Shown here: piece by piece, positions 8,868 through 17,851 of the stretch
Layout: each line of letters starts with the position of its first letter
Position numbering within the stretch: the first letter of the stretch is position 1
DNA from: Treponema parvum
GTDB lineage: Bacteria; Spirochaetota; Spirochaetia; Treponematales; Treponemataceae
Length of the DNA: 64,000 nucleotides
Direction: 5' to 3'
NCBI RefSeq assembly: GCF_017893945.1
Contig: NZ_CP054257.1
Coordinates: 2,562,238-2,626,237 of the forward strand
The notes under the pieces: model-generated
The model's input: the letters and a program-made list of their open reading frames with translations, nothing else
Database searches by the model: none
What the model was told of the DNA's origin: nothing
Program-made: the position numbers and the translations under genes

Positions 8868-9872
8868 CTATTGTAATGTGGTGCCTATAAAATTGCGGCT
8901 GCCGTTCATAAAGTCTATGTAATTCATGGCTTTTTTAAACTGCCATTGAAGCTCTGTCGCAACAATAAAATCCTTTGCGCAGGCAATGTAAATTCCGCTT
9001 TTTTTATCAAAGAAAGCCGCCGTGCCCGGTTTTAATTCCGCCGGACCCTTTAATGCCGGATTTTTTGACGCGGAAACGAAAGCTGCTGCGGGCAAAGCGC
9101 ACGATATGCGAGCCTTTAGGATTTTAAGGTTCACGCCCCCGGCAGTTGTAAAACATCCGGGTTCGCTCGTGTAGGCGCGGATCATCGCTTCGATGTCTTC
9201 GGCCGGCTTGTCCCAGCGGATCTTTGAGTCTTCTTTTTTTATAGCAAAAGTGTAAGAAACGTCGCCTTTTTGCGGTTTTGCCTCAGGCAGATTGCCTGCA
9301 GCGGCGGTTTCTTTCAGTATACGGGATATCTCCGCCGCTCCTAAAACGGCGCTTTTTTCCAAAAGGCTGTCCGCCGTTTCCGTAAAGTCAAGCGGAATTT
9401 CTTTTTGATAAAGTAAGTCTCCGGTATCCGTTTCAAGCGCAATTTTTTGTATGCTTATGCCCGTCGTTTTGTCGCGGTTTAATATGGCCTGGGGAACGGG
9501 AGAGCAGCCTCGGTATTTGGGCAGGAGCGACGGATGCAAGTTTATTCCGCCGTATTTTAAGGTTGCCAGGAATTTCGGGCCGAATATATGACCGTAGGCA
9601 AAGCACACTAAAATGTCGGGGCTGAACTTTTCCATTTCAGCGCGGAATTTTCCGTCCAAATGTTCGGGCGTAAACACCGGGATGTTTGCATTTCGGGCGA
9701 CGACGTGAACCGGCGTGGGAATCAATTCCCTGTGTCTGCCCCGCGGTGCGGGCGGATTTGTGAGAACGCTTGAAATTACTACGCCGCTTTCAAAAAGGGA
9801 TCGGTCCTTTAAAAGAAGTTCAAGCATAACGGCGGAAGCGCCGGGGCTCCCTGCGTACAGTACTTTCAGCAC
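8868..9872 (-). CDS. fmt: Methionyl-tRNA formyltransferase
   Basis: A 334-residue enzyme that formylates initiator Met-tRNA with 10-formyl-THF. The formyltransferase core has the HPSLLPKYRG motif (SLLPKYRG near residue 112) with the catalytic-site Asn/His/Asp pattern, seen as INLHPS and ETDTGD. The C-terminal OB-like domain carries SKIRWDKP and ends with LKPGTA-type strands. Length fits the family (about 310-335). Its first seven bases overlap the end of def, the usual def-fmt coupling, and the PASTA gene follows. Confidence 0.95.
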   Translation of the reverse strand: MLKVLYAGSPGASAVMLELLLKDRSLFESGVVISSVLTNPPAPRGRHRELIPTPVHVVARNANIPVFTPEHLDGKFRAEMEKFSPDILVCFAYGHIFGPKFLATLKYGGINLHPSLLPKYRGCSPVPQAILNRDKTTGISIQKIALETDTGDLLYQKEIPLDFTETADSLLEKSAVLGAAEISRILKETAAAGNLPEAKPQKGDVSYTFAIKKEDSKIRWDKPAEDIEAMIRAYTSEPGCFTTAGGVNLKILKARISCALPAAAFVSASKNPALKGPAELKPGTAAFFDKKSGIYIACAKDFIVATELQWQFKKAMNYIDFMNGSRNFIGTTLQ

Positions 9873-10453
9873 CGGTTCGTTACCTCCGCTTTTTTTGCTT
9901 CCTTCGCGGCGATTTTTGCGTTTATTCGGTTCAATTTCGCTTTTTTTTGCGCTTGTTTTTGAGCGGAACGCTCCGCCCGGATTTTGAATTTCTGTTTTAT
10001 CTTTTCGGCGAAATCCTTATCGCCCTTGTCTATAAAAAGAATTCCTTCAAGGTGGTCGCTTTCGTGCTGAATAACGCGAGCAAGCAGTCCGTCGGCTTCG
10101 AGTGTAAACGGTTTACCGCTTTCGTCAAGCGCCTGCACGGTTACCTTTTTGGGACGAACGATGGATTCGTAAGTTTCCGGAATGCTGAGGCAGCCTTCCT
10201 CATAGGAACAGACTTCCTGAGAAGTCGATATTATTTGGGGATTTATGAATACGCGGCGTACGTTGTCGTCAACCATGATGACAAACATTCTTAACGGAAG
10301 ACCTACTTGCGGCGCCGCAAGGCCTACGCCGTCGGCATTTATCATCGTTTCAAGCATTTGTTCAGCCAAAGAACGGATTTCGTCCGTTACTTCGGGAACA
10401 TCTTTTGCTTTTTGGCGTAAAATTTCTTCTCCCAATTTACATATACGAAGCAT
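9866..10453 (-). CDS. def: Peptide deformylase
   Basis: Removes the formyl group from new proteins; the metal is held by Cys of EEGCLS and the two His of QHESDH. All three motifs are present: GVGLAAPQVG, EEGCLSIPE and HESDHLEG. Ser replaces the usual Leu of HELDH. A longer frame begins at 10513, but AAGGAG lies just before the ATG at 10453 and family members start at MLRICKLG-like sequence, so this start is preferred (195 residues). A Lys/Ala-rich tail of about 35 residues follows the core. The gene overlaps fmt. Confidence 0.95.
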   Translation of the reverse strand: MLRICKLGEEILRQKAKDVPEVTDEIRSLAEQMLETMINADGVGLAAPQVGLPLRMFVIMVDDNVRRVFINPQIISTSQEVCSYEEGCLSIPETYESIVRPKKVTVQALDESGKPFTLEADGLLARVIQHESDHLEGILFIDKGDKDFAEKIKQKFKIRAERSAQKQAQKKAKLNRINAKIAAKEAKKAEVTNRC

Positions 10454-10519
10454 ATCACTCCTTAAAATTGCACAGCGCCGGAATTTTACCGCAAGCCGCG
10501 GCGCAAAATTCATAAGGTA

Positions 10520-11875
10520 TTATTCTCTTATTCTCAGCCTTGCGGACTCTGCGTGGGCAAAAAGACCTTCCGCGCATCCCAAACAGGCCGATACCTTTGC
10601 GCTTTTATTTACACCGTCATAACCCGGTTTCGTTCTGAGCGTAGTAACGGTTTTTAAAAAACACCGCACGCTTAAGCCGCCTGTAAATCGCGCGGAACCG
10701 GAAGTAGGAAGCGTGTGATTTATTCCTGCAGCATAATCTCCCAAAACTTCTGCGGAACTGTGTCCTATAAAAAGAGACCCGTAGTTGTGTACGCGTTTTT
10801 CGATTTTATCGAGGTTCGGGCCTTCATCGATCGCAAGCTCAAGATGTTCCGGAGCTTTGCGGTTTGCAATATCGGCGGCCTGTTCGAGCGATTCGGTTAT
10901 TATGATCCGGCCGAAATTATCGATGCTTTCCCGCGCTATGTTTTTTGTTTGAAGCGTCTCAAGCTGTTTTTCTATCTCTTCCGCAACGGAAAAAGCAAGT
11001 TCTTGCGACGGAGTTGCCAAAACCGGCTGAGCTACAACATCGTGTTCCGCCTGAGCCAAAAGATCGGCTGCTATCCACTCGGGATTCGCCGAAGAATCGG
11101 CAATTATGAACACTTCGGTAGGACCTGCCGCCATGTCCAAGCCGACGGTTCCGTAGACTAGTCTTTTTGCCTCAGCAACAAATTTATTACCCGGGCCTAC
11201 TATCACGTCGACTTGCGGCACGGATTGTGTTCCGAACGCCATCGCCGCGATCGCCTGTGCTCCGCCGCAGGCAAAGACGCGGTCGGTACCGCAAATATAT
11301 GCGGCGGCCATGATTCCTTCGTCGGCGTACGGTTTTCCGCCTGAAAACGCCTTGCCGGAAACGTTGGCGGCCTTTTTTAGGTCGTCGGGGTGCACCCGCG
11401 GAGGAGTACAGAGTATCGTTTCTTTTACGCCCGCCGCCTTTGCAGGCATCACCGTCATTATCACGGTTGAAAGGAGCGGGAACCGCCCCGCAGGGACGTA
11501 TGCTCCGGCTCTTTCAACGGGAACGGTTTTTTGTCCCGTAAACAATCCCGGCCGCAGTTCGATTTCAAAGTCGCCGAAAGATTCTTTTTGTTTTTTTGCA
11601 AATTCAAGCGCAAGGTCGCGGGAATAAGTGAGCGCTTCGTACAAGGCGGGATCCCGCTTTTCCATCTTTTTTGCGGCTGCTTTAAGATCGCTTTGAGGAA
11701 TTTCAAAGACGGCCGGATCCGCAGCGTCGAATTTTTTAGCGTATTCGTGAAGGGCAATGTCCTTTTTCGCTTTGACGTCGGACAGGATGGTCTTTACCGT
11801 CTCAAGGGAAGATCCGAAATCCCGCCCTTCAAAAAAGTCGCTTTCAATTTCACAGGCTTTTTGTATTTTTATCAT
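10520..11875 (-). CDS. hisD: Histidinol dehydrogenase
   Basis: A 451-residue enzyme performing the last two steps of histidine synthesis (histidinol to histidine, NAD+, Zn2+). Visible signatures are GAYVPAGR, VIVGPGN, AGPTEVF, the Zn/active-site QAEHD, APEHLEL with the catalytic Glu-His pair, and GINHTLPT. Length is standard. It starts six bases after the HisAIE gene, so both belong to one transcript, with def 66 bases downstream. Confidence 0.95.
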   Translation of the reverse strand: MIKIQKACEIESDFFEGRDFGSSLETVKTILSDVKAKKDIALHEYAKKFDAADPAVFEIPQSDLKAAAKKMEKRDPALYEALTYSRDLALEFAKKQKESFGDFEIELRPGLFTGQKTVPVERAGAYVPAGRFPLLSTVIMTVMPAKAAGVKETILCTPPRVHPDDLKKAANVSGKAFSGGKPYADEGIMAAAYICGTDRVFACGGAQAIAAMAFGTQSVPQVDVIVGPGNKFVAEAKRLVYGTVGLDMAAGPTEVFIIADSSANPEWIAADLLAQAEHDVVAQPVLATPSQELAFSVAEEIEKQLETLQTKNIARESIDNFGRIIITESLEQAADIANRKAPEHLELAIDEGPNLDKIEKRVHNYGSLFIGHSSAEVLGDYAAGINHTLPTSGSARFTGGLSVRCFLKTVTTLRTKPGYDGVNKSAKVSACLGCAEGLFAHAESARLRIRE

Positions 11876-11881
11876 TTTTCG

Positions 11882-13180
11882 TCATTTTTCCTTATGGCGC
11901 TTGTCCAATTCATCGTAAACGTCCTGCCACGTAATTCCGCTCTTATTCATCAATACGCTTACAAAATACAAAAGATCCGAAGTCTCCCAGACTATTTCAT
12001 CTTTGGTTTGAGCTTCGCACAGCTCTTCCGCCTCTTCTTCGATTTTTTCACGCACACGCTTGTCGTTAAGAGTCGCAGTGTACGATCCCGGGCTGGGATC
12101 GGCAAAGCGCTCGGCTATAGTCGCGTAAAGCCGCTCCATAGTAGAAGGTTCGTCGGGAGCGGACGTAAAGCACGACCAGCTTCCCGTGTGGCACACGCCG
12201 CCGTGAGGAACGACGGTAGCTAAAACCGTGTCCCTGTCGCAGTCCGCGCGGAGTTTAACCAGCTCAAGATAGTGCCCTGAATTTTCACCCTTTGTCCATA
12301 AAACGCGCCGAGTACGGCTCCAAAAAGTGAGCTTACCGGTTTTAAATGTCTTTTCAAAGGCTTCTTTATTTGCGTAGCCAAGCATTAAGACGGCTCCGTG
12401 AACGTCCTGAGCGATAACCGGAACGAGCCCTTTTGTCTTTTGCCAATCCAGGCAGGAAATGAAAGCGTCTTTCAGCGCGATTTTTCCCGTATAAAGCGCC
12501 ATTCCGATTTGAACGTCGCAATGCATCGTTTCGAGCTTTTCAATTTCTTGGATCGATGAAACGCCTCCGGCGGCGACAATCCTGCACTTTACGGCTTTGC
12601 GAAGCTTTTCTACGGTTTTTATGTCGGCGCCTTGCATGCAGCCTTCTTTTTCGACGCATGTGAACAACAGCTCCGAGCAAAAATTCTCCGCGGCCTTCGC
12701 TCCGTCTATCAGAGAAATGTTTAAAGATTGCGTCCAGCCTTTTACGGCGATTTTTTCATCGACGGCGTCTACTGCGATGATTATGCGCTGTCTGCCTACG
12801 GCATTTACGAGTTCTTCCAAAAATGTTTTATTTAAGATATCGCCGCAGGAATTTGCGTCGGCGTTCCATGCGGCGGAACCGATTATGACTTTTTCAGCTC
12901 CCAGGCTGACTAATTCTTTTGCGCGCTTTACGGAGCGTATGCCGCCCCCGCACCTTACGTTTCCACGGCGTAAAAGCGATTTTAACAAGGCGGTGTTTAC
13001 GGTGTTTCCTTGAGCATCCGCGTTTCCAAGCGCTGCGTCAAGGTCTATAACGGCGACTTCGCCGTAACGGTTGAAGTCTTCGATAAGTTTATCCGCGTCG
13101 TCGCGCTGAATTACAAGCTCTTTTCCGTTTTTTAATTGAACGACGTGCCCGCCTTTTAAATCGATAGAAGCGATTACCAT
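11882..13180 (-). CDS. HisA-HisI-HisE trifunctional fusion (histidine biosynthesis)
   Basis: One 432-residue chain joins three enzymes. Residues 1 to about 250 are a TIM barrel of the HisA type (IDLKGGHVV with the catalytic Asp, CGGGIRS, IAVDAV with the second Asp, AAGGVSS, IGMALYTGK). Residues about 255-340 are phosphoribosyl-AMP cyclohydrolase, HisI (QDVHGAVLMLGY, WTKGENSGH, DCDRD, GGVCHTGSWSCF with metal-binding Asp and Cys). Residues about 345-432 are phosphoribosyl-ATP pyrophosphatase, HisE (GSYTATL, EKIEEEAEEL, WETSDLLYF). The order of domains is the reverse of the order of reactions 2-4. HisIE fusions are common; adding HisA is not. The gene heads the cluster and appears leaderless. 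Confidence 0.9.
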   Translation of the reverse strand: MVIASIDLKGGHVVQLKNGKELVIQRDDADKLIEDFNRYGEVAVIDLDAALGNADAQGNTVNTALLKSLLRRGNVRCGGGIRSVKRAKELVSLGAEKVIIGSAAWNADANSCGDILNKTFLEELVNAVGRQRIIIAVDAVDEKIAVKGWTQSLNISLIDGAKAAENFCSELLFTCVEKEGCMQGADIKTVEKLRKAVKCRIVAAGGVSSIQEIEKLETMHCDVQIGMALYTGKIALKDAFISCLDWQKTKGLVPVIAQDVHGAVLMLGYANKEAFEKTFKTGKLTFWSRTRRVLWTKGENSGHYLELVKLRADCDRDTVLATVVPHGGVCHTGSWSCFTSAPDEPSTMERLYATIAERFADPSPGSYTATLNDKRVREKIEEEAEELCEAQTKDEIVWETSDLLYFVSVLMNKSGITWQDVYDELDKRHKEK

Positions 13181-13215
13181 ACTTCGATTTTATCAGAAAT
13201 GGAAAGGTCTATCAA
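13181..13215 (-). promoter_or_regulatory. Promoter of hisAIE-hisD operon, leaderless arrangement
   Basis: Minus-strand -35 TTGATA (13210-13215), 17-nt spacer, -10 TAAAAT (13187-13192) with TGA before it. Six bases (CGAAGT) then the ATG at 13180. No ribosome-binding sequence. Confidence 0.7.
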
Positions 13216-13256
13216 TTACAGGATGCCCGGCAGCCCGCTGCGCGTTGCGGCATCTC

Positions 13257-14834
13257 TTACACGTATTCGGCAAATTTTGCGTTTACATACTTGTCGGAAA
13301 TGCTTCTTACCAAAGCGTTGGCGGCGTCGCACATCTCTTTATTGTTTGCAACGATTTCCCAACGGGTCATACCTTCTTCGCTTCGGCTTATTCTTTGAGC
13401 CACTTGGAACCACGGTTTTGACATGTCGGTGTCCTTTGTGATAACTTCCGGCAGGCCGTAGCGCATTAAAGTCGCGTCGAGGCTGCTCTTGTCTTCCATA
13501 AATTTTATTACAGTAACGCCGAATTTGTCTTTCATTGCGTTTTCAACGTCGTCCATTATGGACTCCTCTTTGGATTCGTCCAAAAAGTGGCACGGCCATT
13601 CCCTTATCCTGAAAATATCTTTTTGTCTTTCATAGATTTTTTCATATTTTTCAGGATATTTTGCCCACATATTCGCGGTTAAAAGCGTGAACAGCAGAGT
13701 GTTTTCCGTAGCGGCAAAGCCTTTTGAATAATCGTTCAGATCGAAAGGCTGGTTCAAATAATAGTGAGCGGACTCTTCGCTTGCCACAATATATTGGCGT
13801 TTCAAGTTTGTCCTGAGAGCCTCTTTTATAAACGAGTGTCCGTTACGGATTATGTGAACATTGAATCCTTCTCTGCATTGATCGTACATCGAAAGCGGAT
13901 TGGCTTTAACGTCCGAGTACAGATGAGGGTTATAAGTCGAGCCTTCAAAAAATCCGCTTTCAAAAACGGGGCGATAGATTTCTTTGAATTTGGGAGCCAA
14001 CAAGGTCATGTTAAAAGCCGGCGCCAACTGCTCTCCGTCGCGGTTCATAATGTCCAGGCGGTCGCCGTCTCCGTCATAGCAAAAACCGAAGTCATAGCCG
14101 CCTTTTTTCATAATATCCCAAGTGGGCTTAATGCTTGAGATTATGATAGGGTTGGGATCTCCGTTTGGGAAATATCCGTTCGGAACGATATTGCGGGGCG
14201 TAACGGAACAGCCCGCATAGGTAAGGGCTTCAACTATTTCACAGCCTGCGGCGCCGGATAAAAAATCTACAAGAACGGGAACGCCGTTCAAGCTGTCTTT
14301 TTCAACGCCTGCAAAGCGCATGCTGTAGTCGATGAATTCGTCCATCACCCTTGAAACTATAACTTTTCCCTTTTGCTTTGAAGGAGAAATTTCTTTGTTT
14401 TCAACGTAGTATTCTTTGATACATCTTATTCCGCCCTTAGGCCCGCAGTCCGTCGCCAGAGTAAACATGTCGGGCGCCATGAGCTTTAAGCCTATGTATT
14501 CTCCGGGATTGTGGCTTGCGGTAAACATTATGGCAGCGCTTTTTCTGTGTTTCATGCAGGAAAAATAAAATTGGCACGTTGAAATTTGAAGAGGGTTCAG
14601 TATTACGTCCAGCCCGATAGACGTGAACAGATCCGACGCTTCTTGAAGCAGGCCCGGCGCGGCGAGCCTTGCGTCCCGTCCCAAAACTACGGAGCTTACC
14701 TTGAGATCATCTTTAAAGTATCTTCCTGCCGCTTTTAAAAGGCGCTCGGAAACTTCGCTTGTCATTTTACCCGATCGGGTTCTTATATCGTATGCCTTAA
14801 ACATCGATAAATTCAAATCGAAATTTTCATTCAT
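13257..14834 (-). CDS. Phosphomannomutase/phosphoglucomutase (phosphohexomutase)
   Basis: A 525-residue alpha-D-phosphohexomutase interconverting sugar 6- and 1-phosphates through a phosphoserine. Active-site loop TASHNPGEY (Ser near residue 106), metal-binding DGDGDR (near residue 257), sugar-binding EESAHYY in place of the usual GExSGH, and a C-terminal domain with ISRSEEGMTRW. It starts after AGGGGA-type Shine-Dalgarno and lies 15 bases behind the ABC permease gene, so it is probably the last gene of that operon. Which hexose it prefers cannot be told. Confidence 0.85.
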   Translation of the reverse strand: MNENFDLNLSMFKAYDIRTRSGKMTSEVSERLLKAAGRYFKDDLKVSSVVLGRDARLAAPGLLQEASDLFTSIGLDVILNPLQISTCQFYFSCMKHRKSAAIMFTASHNPGEYIGLKLMAPDMFTLATDCGPKGGIRCIKEYYVENKEISPSKQKGKVIVSRVMDEFIDYSMRFAGVEKDSLNGVPVLVDFLSGAAGCEIVEALTYAGCSVTPRNIVPNGYFPNGDPNPIIISSIKPTWDIMKKGGYDFGFCYDGDGDRLDIMNRDGEQLAPAFNMTLLAPKFKEIYRPVFESGFFEGSTYNPHLYSDVKANPLSMYDQCREGFNVHIIRNGHSFIKEALRTNLKRQYIVASEESAHYYLNQPFDLNDYSKGFAATENTLLFTLLTANMWAKYPEKYEKIYERQKDIFRIREWPCHFLDESKEESIMDDVENAMKDKFGVTVIKFMEDKSSLDATLMRYGLPEVITKDTDMSKPWFQVAQRISRSEEGMTRWEIVANNKEMCDAANALVRSISDKYVNAKFAEYV

Positions 14835-14849
14835 AAAATCTCATTCCCC

Positions 14850-16580
14850 TTACATCTTAAAACTGTTTGACATGCGCAGTCCGCGGATCTTATTTGTTCC
14901 GTAGACCACAAGGAACACCACTATGAGCAAAATGGTACTTAAAGCGGACGCTTCGCCTAAAGTTCCTTCGGCTACAGCGACGTAGATCTGAACAGGAACC
15001 GTTCTTGTCTTAGGTCCGTACAAAAGGATCGTCGTGGACAATTCCTGCAACAGCGTCGTAAACGTCAGGATTGCGCCGCTTATGATTCCCGGCAGAATCA
15101 AAGGAACGCTTACCTTCCTGAAGGTGTAAAACCACGTGGCGCCTGCGATCGTCGACGCTTCTTCCAGCGACGGATTAAGCTGCGTCAAACTTGCACATAC
15201 AGAACGGTAAGTGTAGGGTGTACGCCTTATCATATATGAAATAATGATGATCGTGTAAGTACCACCGATGCTTATAAACGTATTTCCCGTAAAAGCCGAT
15301 ATGAGGGCAACCGAAACGACCGTTCCCGGCAAAATAAAGGGAATCATTATCGCCATATCGATAATGCCGGCTCCTTTGGGACGCTTTCTCTCGGTTATAT
15401 AGGCCATGATGCTGCCTAAAAATGCGGACAGAACCGTAGCCGCCGTTGAAAGGTAGAACGAATTGAAAAATTCATGACCGCTTGTCTTGGGAATTACCTT
15501 ATAGTTGTTTAGGGTAAAGCCTTCGGGGAACAAACCGTACCATTTTTCAAAAAAGCTCATGATGATGATCGTTATCTGAGGCGCCAAAGAAAGCACCAGG
15601 ACTAAAAGGCAAAAAATAAACGCTAAAATCCTTGCAGCCATGTTCGTGTGCTGCCTGATCTCGGTGTGCGTCGCGCTTATCGTTTCGTATTCTCTGCTTT
15701 TTACCATGCGTTTCTGCGCGTAAAGTATGATGCCCGTTATTATGCAGTTTACTACGGCGATCGTGCTCGCTCCGTTATAATCGGCAAAGCCGTTTACTCT
15801 AAAGTAGATTAAGGTCGGAAGCACGTACTGGTCGCCGCCGATCATGGCGGGAATTCCGAAGTTTCCGATCGCTCTTATAAATACCAAAAGGGCGGAAGCG
15901 CCTAAACTGGGCAGTATGAGAGGCAGCGTAATGGTTCTGAAAATTCTTCCCTTTTTTGCGCCCATGAGCATTCCGGCGTCTTCCAAAAGATTGTTCGCTC
16001 CGCTGAAAGCGCCTTCGGCCAAAAGGAACACGAAAGGATAATATGACAGAACCATACAAAAAATCATGCCGAACATACCGTATATGCTCGGAAGGGTTAT
16101 TCCGAAGGGCGAAAGCAAAAAGTTGAAAAAATACCTCATTATTCCCTTGTTGCCTAAAAGGATAACCCAGCTAAAAGCTCCGATAAAAGACGGCATTATC
16201 ATGGGAAGAATTCCCAGAGACAGCATAAGTTTTTTACCGGGGATCTTTACTCTGGCCACAAAGTAGCCCATGGGCACCCCTATGAGCAAGGTTCCGAGCG
16301 TTACCGAAAGGCTTGAGATAAGGCTGTTCTTCATGCTCGTCATGTAGAGCTTGCTGGTAAAGAATTTCTTAAAGCCGCTTACAGTAAATTCGCTGAGCTT
16401 TAACTCTATCCCGCTGGGCATAAAGGCTCTGAACAAGGTTATTACCAAAGGATAGATCAAAAATATCAATAAAAATAAAAGCGGAACCAAAAATATAAAA
16501 AACTGCGACCTGTCTTTTTTATAAAGAGCGGAAGCGTCTTTTATTGCAGGCGATAAATTATTTTTGCTATCGGATTTCAT
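14850..16580 (-). CDS. ABC transporter permease, FbpB-type double permease
   Basis: A 576-residue integral membrane protein with about twelve transmembrane helices in two homologous halves. Each half carries an EAA-type loop that docks to the ATPase: EDAGMLMGAKKGRIF with LPLILP, and EEASTIAGATWFYTF with VPLILPGI. Such fused permeases serve Fe(III), thiamine or phosphonate importers. The start codon shares one base with the stop of the ATPase gene, a sign of tight coupling. Confidence 0.9.
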   Translation of the reverse strand: MKSDSKNNLSPAIKDASALYKKDRSQFFIFLVPLLFLLIFLIYPLVITLFRAFMPSGIELKLSEFTVSGFKKFFTSKLYMTSMKNSLISSLSVTLGTLLIGVPMGYFVARVKIPGKKLMLSLGILPMIMPSFIGAFSWVILLGNKGIMRYFFNFLLSPFGITLPSIYGMFGMIFCMVLSYYPFVFLLAEGAFSGANNLLEDAGMLMGAKKGRIFRTITLPLILPSLGASALLVFIRAIGNFGIPAMIGGDQYVLPTLIYFRVNGFADYNGASTIAVVNCIITGIILYAQKRMVKSREYETISATHTEIRQHTNMAARILAFIFCLLVLVLSLAPQITIIIMSFFEKWYGLFPEGFTLNNYKVIPKTSGHEFFNSFYLSTAATVLSAFLGSIMAYITERKRPKGAGIIDMAIMIPFILPGTVVSVALISAFTGNTFISIGGTYTIIIISYMIRRTPYTYRSVCASLTQLNPSLEEASTIAGATWFYTFRKVSVPLILPGIISGAILTFTTLLQELSTTILLYGPKTRTVPVQIYVAVAEGTLGEASALSTILLIVVFLVVYGTNKIRGLRMSNSFKM

Positions 16581-17692
16581 TAATTATTTACCTCCGGCTT
16601 AAACAAAAACGCTCTTCCTTCTTTTATGCGGACAGATACGTCGTCGTGTTCTTTTAAGCCCTTTACAAGGAACGGCATGTCGACTTCAAGCGCAACCGGA
16701 CTGATTTTTTTATCGACGGTTATCTCATAGCGGACTACCTGACCCAAGTGCTGAATGATCTGGATTTTACCGGAAATACACGAAGGATCTTTTTCGGACG
16801 TAACTTCAAGCATTTCGGGTCTTGCGCCGACAAATACGTCTTTACCCGCAGCGACGGCTCCCTTCGTTCTGTCGTTATTCTCCGAAACAGAAACGGTGAT
16901 GTTCGTTGTGTGAATTTTTGCTGATCGTCTGTCCGTAAGTTCGGCGTTAAAATAGTTCATCTTGCCTATGAAATTTGCAACAAAGGCGTTGTCCGGAGCC
17001 GTGTACAGCTCGTCGCTCGAGCCAATCTGTTCTACAACTCCGCGTCTTAAAACGGCAAGCCTGTCGCCTACGGCCATAGCTTCTTCTTGGTCGTGCGTTA
17101 CAAAAATTGTGGTTATATTTGTAGCCTTTTGTATTCTGCGGATTTCAGCCCTCATGTAGCGCCTTAACTTTGCGTCAAGGTTTGCAAGCGGTTCGTCCAA
17201 AAGCAAAATATCCGGATCGTAAACTAGTGCCCTTGCAATGGCTACGCGCTGCTGCTGTCCGCCTGAAAGAGCCGTGGGGAACGGATTTCTTTTTAATTCT
17301 TCCTGCAGACCCACAAGCTCCATAACGCTTTCAACCTTTTTTTTGACGGTTTCGTTGTCCGTCTTCCTTACGCGTAAGCCGTATGCGACGTTTTCAAATA
17401 TGTTCATGTGCGGATAAAGGGCAAAGCTCTGAAACACCATGCCTATATTTCTTTTATACGGCGGAATTACGGTCATGTCAGTGTCGCCGTAAAGGATCTT
17501 GCCGCTCGTTATGGTTTCAAGACCGGCGGTGCTCCTCAGCAAGGTGGTCTTCCCGCAGCCGGAAGGACCGAGCAGGCAAAACAATTCTCCCGGTTCTATC
17601 ACAAAAGAAACATCGCTTAAAGCCTTTACTGCGGAAGGTCCCTTGCCGCCGTAAACTTTATCTACATTTTGATAGGTCAAACTTAAACTCAT
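16580..17692 (-). CDS. ABC transporter ATP-binding protein with TOBE domain
   Basis: A 370-residue importer ATPase. Walker A GPSGCGKTT, Q-loop MVFQSFALYP, signature LSGGQQQR, Walker B ILLLDEP and switch His in VTHDQEEA are all present, followed by a C-terminal TOBE-like beta domain from about residue 245 (GARPEML). AGAGGT lies four bases before this ATG; a directly preceding ATG at 17695 and a longer frame to 17737 lack support. It belongs with the binding protein upstream and the permease downstream. Similar to the FbpC/PotA group, so substrate is open. Confidence 0.9.
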   Translation of the reverse strand: MSLSLTYQNVDKVYGGKGPSAVKALSDVSFVIEPGELFCLLGPSGCGKTTLLRSTAGLETITSGKILYGDTDMTVIPPYKRNIGMVFQSFALYPHMNIFENVAYGLRVRKTDNETVKKKVESVMELVGLQEELKRNPFPTALSGGQQQRVAIARALVYDPDILLLDEPLANLDAKLRRYMRAEIRRIQKATNITTIFVTHDQEEAMAVGDRLAVLRRGVVEQIGSSDELYTAPDNAFVANFIGKMNYFNAELTDRRSAKIHTTNITVSVSENNDRTKGAVAAGKDVFVGARPEMLEVTSEKDPSCISGKIQIIQHLGQVVRYEITVDKKISPVALEVDMPFLVKGLKEHDDVSVRIKEGRAFLFKPEVNN

Positions 17693-17735
17693 CATTACCT
17701 CTTGTTTTATGAATTCAAAATCCGCTATAGACGAC

Positions 17736-17765
17736 AAGAGCCGGCTTTTATTAAAACCGGCTCTT
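17736..17765. promoter_or_regulatory. Intercistronic hairpin between binding-protein and ATPase genes
   Basis: Stem AAGAGCCGG / CCGGCTCTT (9 bp) around a 12-nt A/T-rich loop. In the transcribed direction it is not followed by a U-run, so it looks like an mRNA-stabilising or attenuating hairpin that keeps the binding protein in excess over the membrane parts. Confidence 0.5.
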
Positions 17766-17851
17766 CTTTTACAGGCATAAAATCGGCCGTTGTCAGACCG
17801 GCTTTTGCGTTTAGTCTCGAAAATCGCTGGAGACGAGTTTTTCGAGCTGCC

